Positions 32,940 to 43,371 of a stretch of DNA of 64,000 nt are shown here, piece by piece; within the stretch, counting starts at the first letter, position 1; every line of letters starts with the position of its first letter. The notes under the pieces are model-generated. The model had not been told where the DNA came from, did no database searches, and saw nothing but the letters and a program-made list of their open reading frames with translations. The DNA is taken from the NCBI GenBank assembly GCA_907165135.1, contig OU015569.1:6324001-6388000 (forward strand). Direction: 5' to 3'. The translations under genes were made by a program, and so were the position numbers. This DNA comes from Oikopleura dioica (lineage: Eukaryota; Chordata; Appendicularia; Copelata; Oikopleuridae).

Positions 32940-34957
32940 TTAGTCTTCCTCTTCTTCTTCAATTTCCCAGTATTTTCCATCCTCGAAATACTCGTACGCG
33001 CCAAGATGTTCAACAGCTAAAGAAGTTTTCATCTATGTTTGTGATGATTTCATACCTGGAAGTCGAAGGAAACAACCAGTAAGAGTTCCTGTAGCAATTG
33101 CAGTTCCGAGGGTAGCGAGAAGAGCAAAAACTTGGGGCATCATCTGGTGACCATCTGGTTCACCATGATCGTTGATAGCGCAGTGGATGATTGAGAAGAT
33201 AGCAGCCATGATGGCGGGCATTCCATGAAGGTTGTTGACTCCACAGGTATCATGAAGAGAGAACTTCTCGGCGAGGAAAGGCTAGATAAGTAGTAATCGA
33301 AGATTCTATTCTTAAATTTAAAAAGTACCTTGATGTACTGATATCCAGCTGTAGAGAGGAGACCGGCGGAGAATCCGATAAAGAGTGCGCCGAATGGTTG
33401 GACTTGCATGTTTGCGGCTGTGCCCATAGCAACACCTCCAGCAAGAGTGGCATTTTGGATATGTTCTTCCAAAGGGATAAAAATATTTTTAAAAAATTAT
33501 TGAAATTAGAGGTTGAATATGAAATAATGAAATCTTTCGATTTCTTGAGAAAATTATAATCCCTCCCCATGGTGATTCGTCGCTTGGGATTGAAAAAAAT
33601 GGAAAAGATGAAGGTAGAGACACAGGCAGCAGAAAGGGCCAAGTAAGTGTTGCAGATAGCATAGTATCGGTCGACATCGCTTCCGGGAGCACTGTTGAAA
33701 GAAGGCCAGAACATCCAAAGGAAAACAGTTCCGATCATAGAGAACATATCGGAGTGGTACTCAGTTCCTGATCGTAACCTTTAGACTATTTTTTAAAAGA
33801 GAAGATTTACCCTCAGCAGCGTTGTCCATTTGTCCGTCAGATTTGTAAAGCACCCGAGCGACGGCAAGGCCAAAATAGGCGCCGAAAGCGTGAATCACCA
33901 TAGAACCACCAATGTCGGATGCTCCGATATGGTTGACAACGACGACAGCGTTGAGCTTTATTGTCTTAATTATTCGACCACAAAGTGAGTGAGCTTACAT
34001 TGTAAAAAACAACTTCGAAGAGGATCATGAAGAGAAGCTGGACGGGAGAGGCAACGCCCAAAACAGCACCGAAAGAAATGAGAATCGCACCGGTGGTGAA
34101 ATCAGCTTCGAGCATTCTGTATAAAAGTTTAAACGATGTCATTTGTGAGGTGCTTACCTTCCCATGTTGAGCTGGATAGTCAGGTCAGCAGTGTGATTTG
34201 AACCATGGGCGTCTGAGGTGATCGTGTGAAGAATGTCGTGGAAGAAGCCGGTACAAAGGAGAGACCATTGGATGGTGAATCCAGTGAACAAAAAGTTGAA
34301 CCCGACCGAACTCCATCCATATCGCTTGAGGAAAGTCATCAAGAAACCGAAACCGACGACAATCATAACATGTGTATCCTGGAACCCTTAATTATCACGT
34401 CAGAATGGTCCTATTTACCAACATCAAGTTTTCACGTGATTATAGAAATTTGAATATTAGAATGGGGCCCCACAGTCTGCGGGCCACAAAACTTGACGCT
34501 AAAAGATCATAAACGGTGGCCATAAATCAACAGTTTGCTCTTGACCCAATTTTCAACTCTACTAATTAAAGTCACATAAAAACGTAGCGCGAAACTTTGA
34601 TGTTCGCGTTCTATTTTCAAACTAAGATTATTAACTCACATGGGTATGTTCGATCCATATCAGCATCTACTCCTCCATCGTTGTAGCGGACAAACAGACC
34701 AAAGAGGATCATGAAAATGATTTGACAGACAAGTAGAACTCCAGCGAATTGAAGAGAATTCTCATTGTGTCTAAAAGTTTTGATCTCATTATCCTGCTCA
34801 GATTATTTCATTTCGACTACTACAATTATTGTTTCCAAACTTTGTGGTCTTTCTCTGTTATCTTACCCATCTTTTGGGGGATGGCCGTAGTCCACATCTT
34901 TTTTGTTCTTGGCGTGATCTCCCATAAGGACGCTATTTTCGTTTGCTTCTGTTCCCA
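32940..34957 (-). CDS. Rh-type ammonium channel 2
   Basis: A paralogue of the Rh gene at 26.1 kb. The first exon (34957 down to about 34870) encodes [19 protein letters not shown]. The next gives [20 protein letters not shown] (first membrane segment). Then follow [107 protein letters not shown] and an acidic end [16 protein letters not shown] with stop at 32940-32942. Both pore histidine regions are present. Extracellular NHTADLT could be N-glycosylated. The N-terminal extension differs from paralogue 1 and the TM1-TM2 loop is shorter. The intron at 33566-33466 breaks the conserved [16 protein letters not shown] segment and is GG-AG rather than GT-AG. Confidence 0.95.
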
Positions 34958-36182
34958 TTTTTTCAGTTTTTCAAAAAACAAAATCCGAGAAAATCTTTCC
35001 GGAACTTCGGTACTAGACAGCGAGGTATCTGTGGGCCGGACCGTGTCACACGATTTGGTAGATATATTTTTTATGAACGACCCAAGAGCGCTCGTATTTT
35101 TATCGTTATGGTGGTTGGGGCGGCCACGCTCTGTACGACCGGGCAATGCTCATAAGAAGTAACCTTCAGGGCAATAGACTATAATATCGGGACAACAATA
35201 CTGTCAACCCTGCGGGCGCTTCTCTTGAGAATCAATCAATTAAAATTTATACATTTTAAGTCAACTTTTCCTAAATAATCATGTCCCCCGAATTACGGAT
35301 AATTGAGCAAAGAAGTAAGAATAAGTATTGTTCATAAACTGTCCCTTTTTCATTTTTCTCGACATCTACTTATTTTCAAAGAAAGTGTATTCCTTGCATC
35401 AGATAAAATGCTCTTGACGTGGAGAACGAATTCGCACTTACTCTTAATTTTTGCAAGCAAATATTAAGACAAAGGAAGCATATTATTTATTTTTTATGTT
35501 TTAGCTATCGTATTATATTAAACATCAACAGAGGTCACAATGAACCCAAAAAATGATCTTGGACTGGAGCCAAGTGAGAGTCTTGATCGATCAAAAAATT
35601 CACGGACGCATCTTAAAATCTTTATTGCTTCTTTTGCCCAATTATTGTTTTGGAGCCAAGCTTTTTTTGTTTGTTGTTCTTGAACTTGAGTAGGACGGTT
35701 CCATGGTTTCAAAAAGACTCTCCCGAGCGTGTGAAATATCTTCATCACGAAAGAAGTACTGTCAATAAGAATTTATACGCTTTGTTGTTTGAAAAACTTC
35801 CCTTGAGCAGATGAGGGTCTTCTCTTACTAATGAACGTGAACTGGGGAGAGCACAGAGTGTCACTGTGGGAAGTCTTGTCTATTCTCACTTACTGTGAGC
35901 TTTCCTGCCGCGCCCACAAAATACCAATGCAAATGCGTCTTATCACTGATAAGTTTTCATGCGAAGAGGTACATCCATCCACTTTCCGGTCAGATTGACT
36001 CTGGTCAGAAAGAGATACATAAGGTAAATCATGGTTTATTCAAAAATATAGAAAAACATAAAAATACATTTTGAGAACCCCGTCCAAGACAACATGAGGA
36101 CGGGGCTCATAAGGCACAGAAAAAGAGGCAGTTATGACTGGCGCACTTTGAGTCCAAAGAAAAAAGTTGTGAAGAAAATATT
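34958..36182. other. Gap between Rh channel 2 and ATF7IP-like gene
   Basis: About 1.2 kb; promoter side of the second Rh gene. A minus-strand frame at 35518-35748 has no recognisable motif. Nothing else seen. Confidence 0.35.
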
Positions 36183-39120
36183 TTAATCAATCGAAATCGG
36201 TTCCCCAGAAACCTCAGGCATTCCTTCCACGTACTCTCCAGGCTCGGGCGACTTCGCCACGGCAAACTCGCTGAAGGCACCAACTCGACCATAGCGATCC
36301 TTCGCGCGTATGATGAAAATGTAATCGCCTTTTTTCGGAAAGTTCTTTAATGAACATCTGACTGGAATCCGGTGAAACATAACGTCTGAGAAACCTCAAC
36401 TGTAAAGCTTATGCGTACCGAATATCTTTACCTTTATTGCCAATAAGTTTCCATTTGATTCCTCGGTCTCTGATATCTCGATGCGCTGAACGTCTCTCTT
36501 CGGCGGGAATCTTTAAGACGTAGAGCTCAAAAGACTCTGGTTTGGCTCTATCCTTCAGTTCCTTTTCAGTCTTGTCAATGTCCCACATACAAACGACCGT
36601 GTTGTTCGATGAAAATGTAGCTTTTAACTTCAATCTATGAGGGAGTTGCTGTAAAATGCCATTTACATCTTTCGAAGACGTTGTGAATTTGGGAACTGGG
36701 GGAAGGGGCGGGAGAATTCGCGTAACGCCGTCGTTGAGCTTCACTTTATTGCACTCGGGGATGTCGGAATACAACAATCTTAATCAGTAAAATTGGTGTT
36801 TTTTATTATGAAATCGTACCTCGGGAGATTCTTTCTCGGGGGCGACTCTGGACTCGAAGAGTCTGTGTTCTTAGGCGATCGCGAACAACGGCCCGTCGTG
36901 GGAGCATTGACGATTTTTATAGGCAGAGCTTTCGCTATCACGACGCAAGGTGCCTGAACGTTCGTTGTGGGGATTCCGTTTGCAATTGTCACAGGATTCG
37001 TCGTTGAGTATGTTTGCCCTGGATTGGAAATCAGGCGTGGAGAAACTGGAGCGCTCCCGTTCAAGTTGATTTTCTTCGCTGGCTGTATGATTTCGTCATC
37101 ACTAGTTAGGTCGATCGCGCCATTAGTTTCAGACATCTCTTGCGATTTACGCTTCTGAATTACGTTTAATACATTTCATGACTAAATAGATTAACCTTTC
37201 CGGGAGGTGTCGTTTTCATTAAATTAATCGATTGCTGGAACTGTTCAATAACCGGCTGAAGGGACTTCGGGAGAATTGGACGATCAGTAGGAGATACACT
37301 TGGACTAGGTCTGATTGCTTCGGAATTTGTCGATGGAGAAGGCCTGTTTGTGTCTGAAGCGGCTGCTGGAGGAGCTACGGTTTGGTTTGAAGTTGCGGAC
37401 AGGTCTTTTTGGTCGATGATACTTCCATACTAAAAATACATTGCAAAGAAGAAAGCTGCAGACTGCAGTCACCTACAGCGAATTTTGCATAAAATAGGCT
37501 TGCTCGATTCCGAAAGTTTTGTTCGATGACGCGCTTTTACGGCGATAACTTAAGATTCGCAAAATAAACCTTCTGGAATCGACCAAACATATTTTAACAC
37601 CTAACACGATGAATTACGGACCTGGAACATCCAGGGCTGGATGACTTTAGTATCATAGGGTAATGGAATGGAATGGATTTGATTCAGATTTGAGGGCATG
37701 CCTGTGCTAACACCGATTTGGCTTGGAACCTGGTGGAAAGGAGCGGTATTTATCGATGGCGTCGCTTGAGACTGCTGAGGATCAGGGATTCTGGCAGCTG
37801 CGTTGTTTTGCTGGAAATTATCGGAACTTGACGACGAACAGGCTGGATAAGAAGAACCGTGAAAGATTGCACTAGATTCTGAAGGTTTCGACGTTTGGCC
37901 ATTCGAATCGCTCGGCGAGATATCGTTGAACGCAATAGGAGTCCATTTTTCTTGAACAGTGAGCTGCTTGTATTTCGTATTCTTGTTGTCGGCCAGAAGG
38001 GGGGTGTTCGTAGCCGCGTCGCAATACTTTTTCTCGTCGAAAAAGTGCAACTTTTTTGCGCGCTCTGGCAGACGTCGATATGTCTTTCCAAAATTTTTCA
38101 CAATTATTTTGGCTTCGGGAAAGTATTTATCAACCTGAATAAAATTATGAAATGAATTACATTCTATGATGAAATATAACTCTAAAAAGAACGTCACTTA
38201 TGTATTGGAGCGTAAATCTACACTTTCAGCTTCAAATTCCAGAGAAGAGATTTCTGTGGTATATGTACCTGTTCCCAAATTGTTTTTTGGTTGGCGGAAA
38301 GAATTGGGATGCTCCTAATCACTTCCTTGTAGGCTTCTGCTTCGGTTTTCCCTTTCGCCGCTCTGTCGCTGATTTTCTGCATGCGACTGAAACCTATTTT
38401 TAAATGAACATACAGAGAAAACATACTTGATTATAATGTCCTCGTATTTTGCTACAGGCTTGTAGTTCGCTTTCAGAGTCTTTGCTTTTTCGTAAAAACT
38501 CTCGGCCTCGTCGCGTTGTTTCTTCATTCTGCGAATTTCGTTTTGCAGATTCTTTATTTCCTGCGCCTGTTGTCTTATCGTCGCATCCTTAACCTTGAGC
38601 AGATCGCGGTTCTCTTTCTGGCTCCCGTTTTTCTTCGTTGTGCTAGGTTCATTCTTCGCTTTCAGATTTTCCATGCCATTTACTGACACTGGCTTTTCGT
38701 CAACTAAATAAATTTGTTATGGTGCGGGGCAATGCAGTTGAAGTTTGGATGATGTAGATATTCACAGAATAAGAATTTTTACTGAAACGAAACACATTCT
38801 TAGGTTGAAAAGAAAGAAACAGTATTTTAGTTGTTTTCAATGCCCACTTGTGCAGGTAGAAACAATAATTTGGAGCTACAACAATTTTGCCCTTTTCAAG
38901 TGTTCTAGAAACATATCCATGGGATACAATTAGTGAGTTTTGTAAAACTTGTGCAAAGAACCTTTTTGAGTCGAAAATTTTGGATCCCGAAAAAATGAGT
39001 TTTCCTTTAGCGACACCGAATTTCTCTCCAGGTAAAAAAGAACCAATCAGAATCGACTTGAGGGTGTGTTGGTGATGATGGCCTGTAGACATTACCTGTA
39101 GTTTCTGAAAAATTGACCAT
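36183..39120 (-). CDS. ATF7IP/MCAF-like chromatin cofactor
   Basis: ATF7IP partners the H3K9 methyltransferase SETDB1 and binds SUMO and MBD1 in heterochromatin formation. The first exon (39120-39096, MVNFSETT) is joined by a GT-AG intron of about 390 bp to a coiled-coil region at 38700-38450 (IRQQAQEIKNLQNEIRRMKK). A conserved helical part follows (38420-38040), then Ser/Pro/Gln-rich low-complexity sequence (37990-37200). A SUMO-interacting-type motif, IDLTSDDE, lies near 37100. The C-terminal fibronectin type III domain (36700-36200) carries LKLKATFSSNNTVVCMWDI and YIFIIRAKDRYGRVGAFSEF, which match the ATF7IP C-terminal domain (RAKD-x-YGR-x-G-x-F). About 600-700 residues, shorter than the vertebrate protein. 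Order of motifs and the C-terminal domain support the call; intermediate exon edges are approximate. Confidence 0.8.
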
Positions 39121-40155
39121 GACTATTACTCTCCATCAAGAAACAAAAAACACGCGAATATCAGCCTTTGGTTGGCTTGGCTCGAACACGTGACCGGGGG
39201 CGTTTTTTCCCACGCTGGCCAGCAGAGGGACTCGAGCGCGAAGAAATTTCGGCGCGAACTTCAAATTTGTCGATCCCGCTCGTCTTCGAAAGCGTTAACG
39301 TGAAGTTCCACTCGCTGGCGAGGTCACTTTGCGTAGGTGGAGGTTGCCACGGTTGCGAAGATGGAAGCCTTGGTTCGCGCGTGGGCGTCAGCGGCTATCG
39401 ACTCGACCGCGCGCGACCCTCGCCACCCATCACCAAACCCCGCAATTGCCCAGACGAAAAGGGACACCCAAAATTTCGGTCCCCCAAATGATTGCAATCA
39501 TTAATTTTTACCCAATCTACGGCTCATCTTCACGCGGATCATCTTATTTTTCTAACATTTCCAACTCCGTTTCTAACTTTTCCCCTCAGTGGCAGATTTT
39601 TTCAGCAATTGCTTTCAGGCATTTTCCATTGCCATCAGCTGTGTATTCTCTCTTTCGAAGTCTTTGCTGGACTTTGGAACGCTTACTTCTTGGCTGAATG
39701 AGAACCTTCAAAAAGTTTGTTTTCAACTCACTCCACGGTTTTCCTTCCCGACATCTTAGTTTGTTGGATTTAACTTCGGCAACTGTTTGTTTTCTTTCTC
39801 AATTTAAGTAATATAATAACGAATAAGATACTCATCCATGGAAGAAATCTAAACAAGTGGCCGTTTTCTAAAATCCCGATGAAAGTAGATTGGTGGCCCA
39901 TGAGAAGCTACTTTCACGGTGGGAATTATTTGACTTGATTTTTCAAATAATAAGGGCGTTATTATAAGGCTAATGTGTGGAAAAAATATTCTTATCGAGA
40001 AGTGCTTTAAATAGTCATGACAATGCAATTTTCATAAGTTGTGGCGACTGAATAATAACTCCATGTAAGAGGATATCTTCTTTTCATTACAAGGCGGCTG
40101 CTGTATTATACATAAAACGTGCACTTGATAGATAGGAAGTCAAGTGCCGAAAATA
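39121..40155. other. Divergent intergenic region, ATF7IP-like to SSUH2-like
   Basis: About 1 kb between divergent genes, with a GC-rich part at 39170-39480. That part contains an open frame on the plus strand but no start codon in context and no known motif. Probably promoters. Confidence 0.4.
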
Positions 40156-41938
40156 ATGTCAGAGAAGGCTGAAGAAGGAGTCGAGAATCGAGCATTTGAA
40201 GATGAAACAGAGAAAAGAGATGAGGATGAAAGTGAAGACAGAGAAGAGGAAAACCAAGAAAGCGGGGTAAAAGAAGACGGCGAAGAAGATAAGAATGACG
40301 ACGGTAATTCGAAATGGAAACGCGCTGCAAAAAATGCTGTTCATCCAAGTCTACAAAATAAAGAACCTAAAGAAGATGAGGAAAGTGGTTTACAATTCTG
40401 AATAGTTCATTCAAACGTTGACTTTTTAATAGACAACTGTAGTAAATCGGCTAAAGAGTGAAATTTCATCTGGAAACGAGTCAGATTCAGGAAGCGAAAG
40501 AGACATGTCAGAAAGGTATTCTTCTCTCACGTGAACAATTTAAGACGTTCTTAGCTCAGACGAAGACGAACCTGAAATATCTCTAGCCCCGTAGTTTAAA
40601 AATTCTATTAAAACAGATGATAGATAATATAAACTATGTCAAGTTGGGAAAGAGATGAGCAAGAGGGAAGCCTTAAAAGCTCTTCTTGATTACATTGACG
40701 ATCATTGCTGCTGGGGCCGACGCCCTGCGAAGAAATTAGAAGTCAAGTCAGTCACATCGTCGACTGCTTTTAAGGTCTTTAAAAACTGGGAAAATCAAAA
40801 ATATCGGAATAGAGTCGGATCGTAACACAAAGTTCTAGTACCAAATTGCTTCTTACACAGAGACAAGGAGGATCGTAAGACGCCACCGACCATATTCAGG
40901 GCTTTTTCATTGTCAATTGATCATCAACTAAATTGAATACTTTAAAATTGCGTATGAAGCATGGAGGGTGGATTGACGATGATGGCGAAGTCTCACGCAT
41001 GTGGGACATCGCCGTACCGAAACCGTTTTACCCTGAAGACGAGGCGTCGAACCCAGTGGAGTACGAGGTCGACAGTACGTACGATACAAAACTAAACCAC
41101 ACGGAAGAAGTTTGGACTTGCCATAGATGTAGAGGCAGCGGCCGTGTTCGATGCACGCGCTGCCGTGGAAGTGGGCGAATCAATAGAACGTTGGTTTATT
41201 TTTTGGTTACAAGTTGCATCACTGCTGATGTTTTAGAGATTCAGAGGGTCGACAATATAGAGCAAACTGTCCGAGATGTTATGGTTCTGGGCGAGTGACA
41301 TGTGGAACTTGCGACGGCTCTGGTCGACTCGTTTGGTACAAAGTCGTGGTCACCACTTTTAAGACAATCTTCGATGATTATATATTTATGGTTTTCGTTA
41401 TGATGCAAAGAAACATTTTCCCACACAGGTTGCGAAAACTTAATTAAGATGAAAAGACAAAAATGGACGATGACGTTATTCACGCAGCAACAGGCGACAA
41501 GATTATGTTCTCTGCTGGAAGAAGGGTCGGCGCCATAACTCACTTTGAGCCAGAAGAAGTCGCTCAGAATTCCAAGCGATTGGTAGGAAGACATAGAGGA
41601 CTCAACAATGGAAGATGCAATCTCTGGCGAATGACTCATGTTAGTCAATTTTGAAAACTCATTAAAATCATGGTCTTTAGAAACTTCAATCTGTGCCTGT
41701 TTTTGAAGTCAAATACGAGCTCGACGATGATGATGGAATCTTCTGGATCGCGGGTAACAATAAAACGATTTACTCCGAAGAAATAGTTGACAACTTTACA
41801 AGCCTTTGTCATTATTTTCTATCACTTTTCAACTCCTTAAAGATTATCCTGCTCAATGCTGCTGTATTTGTAACGTTCCTGGATGCTTCAACAACTGTCA
41901 TAAATGTAACAACTGCGTGCTTCTCTAACTGTAGCATA
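40156..41938 (+). CDS. SSUH2-like protein with CxxCxGxG zinc-binding repeats
   Basis: Homologue of SSUH2 (ssu-2), a metazoan protein with DnaJ-type cysteine-rich repeats; vertebrate SSUH2 has been linked to tooth development. The N-terminus is very acidic (EKRDEDESEDREEENQES). The conserved core begins SKREALKALLDYIDDHCCWG (40650) and YQIASYTETRRIVRR (40855), then MWDIAVPKPF (41000). Four CxxCxGxG units follow: CHRCRGSG, CTRCRGSG, CPRCYGSG and CGTCDGSG (41120-41330). The C-terminal part reads VPVFEVKYELDDDDGIFWI (41695) and ends DYPAQCCCICNVPGCF, equivalent to the vertebrate DYPERYCC ending. The intron before DYP (41781-41842) cannot be GT-AG without losing conserved residues. The junctions near 40600-40660 and 40920-40970 are ambiguous. 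Confidence 0.85.
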
Positions 41939-42452
41939 TAGATTCCCTAGCAAATTTTAGGTAGATGTCTAGCATAAATCTGCGAAAATATACAGTCACA
42001 AACACTTGTTTCGGATTTATAAGCCACCAGCTTCAATACAGTATCAAAAAGTTGTTTAACCGTTCGGTATGTTTTTGTTTAGCACGTAAGACAGATGGCA
42101 CACATTTTGCACTGAAGAGACCTTCTGTATAATCTATAGACTATATTATTCAGAAATAGAGATTTTAAGGGTCGTGAGATTGATAAAAAGAAAGAAGAAA
42201 GAAGATAAATAGAATGATAAGACATTTTAATCAGACTTGTTCATTTTATAAAAACAGAGCATAATTACTTGAACTTATTTTGTATGGCCACCAATTACAA
42301 TTTATCTGTTGTTACAAAAAGCAGAGGCTCGGAAATAGTCTTTTCATAAAAAGTGTGTTATCTTGACAGTCGGAAGGTGAAAAAAATAATATTAGAATGG
42401 CGTTCTCCTGAAGTAGGCTTGCTGTTTGACTAGTCGAAGAGGCAGAGCATGA
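41939..42452. other. Gap between SSUH2-like and bZIP genes (converging 3' ends)
   Basis: About 500 AT-rich bases between converging genes; 3' untranslated sequence expected. Nothing recognised. Confidence 0.4.
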
Positions 42453-43371
42453 TTAGTCTGATTCGTAGCCACCACTTGCTCCACACAGCCGTTCATGCTC
42501 ACTCAGAATTGCTCGTAGGCCATTTGCTTGCTCCCTCAGCAGGTGAATCTCTTCCGATACTTCGTTCGTCGCCGCTCGAAGAACTCCCACTAAGTTTTCA
42601 GTAGAGCATATTTTCAAGTGGAGAGAAACTAACCTTTCTTTTCTAACGCCTCGGTTTGCTTTTTTTTCTTCGCACGGCTTTTGGCTGCTGCTTCTCGGTT
42701 TTTCACTCGTTTTGCTTCCACTCGTGCACGCTCCATTTCATCAGAAATCTAGACAACTTTGATGACATGGATTCCAAAAGGAAGTATTCAACAATGAGTA
42801 AGTTCTGCAAGTGTTTAATAAGGATTAGCATTTGAACGTGACAGGCAGGTGTTTTCCTAGATTGGCACGTTCTAAAAAGGGATGACTAAAAGTGTCGTCA
42901 CTGTCCGAATCATGCAGTGACTGAGATTTGACAAGTAGCTACTTTCCTCGGGCCAAAGTACGGAAATTCCTTCACGTGTGTCCCGTGATCAAAAGAAGAG
43001 TAATTTAAACTCACCAGTTCGAGGTTGATCTTCCCAGAGGTATCTTTGTAGTGATCGTAGTGGCCCTTCACTCTTCGTGGAGCAGCACTGCAGCTTTCGT
43101 TCCCGGACGAGCGAGCGGGACTCTGGATAGGTGTCGACTGCCCAGAGCCGAATATTTCATCTTCCAAGTATCTAAACACTCCTAGAAACCGTCTGACTTG
43201 AATAACATACTCTTGCTTGATCAACGAGGGCAGATCTTGAATGCACTTGATTTCCGATTGACAGTGGTCCAGCTGATGTCCGAGCACCTGATCCAGAACG
43301 TTGATTCCTTCTTCCAAATGAATCGAGGTGTTCCTGTTGAAAAGGACCAGGTCTATTTCATCTGGCGACAT
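42453..43371 (-). CDS. bZIP transcription factor (ATF/JUN-like)
   Basis: Three exons. Exon 1 (43371 to about 43016) encodes MSPDEIDLVLFNRN and a mostly helical N-terminal region with a Ser/Pro stretch (STPIQSPARSSGNES). Exon 2 (about 42750-42635) carries the basic region KRVKNREAAAKSRAKKKK with the invariant N-x7-R. Exon 3 (about 42595-42453) carries the zipper with heptad leucines (ALEKK, VGVL, IHLLREQANGL, ILSEHERLC), then GYESD and stop. Both introns are GT-AG. The NREAAAKSR and ALEKK pattern and the C-terminal HxxLC are closest to ATF2/ATF7 and also resemble JUN and ATF3. I would not name the subfamily without a tree. Expected to act in the nucleus as a dimer. Confidence 0.85.

Noticed and set aside
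38700-39092. 130-codon minus-strand frame next to the ATF7IP-like start
   Set aside because: It coincides with the first intron (GTAATG donor at 39095, acceptor before 38703). It has no motif, and splicing around it gives a continuous ATF7IP-like N-terminus.
39168-39491. GC-rich plus-strand open frame
   Set aside because: No ATG in context, composition is low-complexity, and no recognisable domain; it more likely lies in a promoter region.
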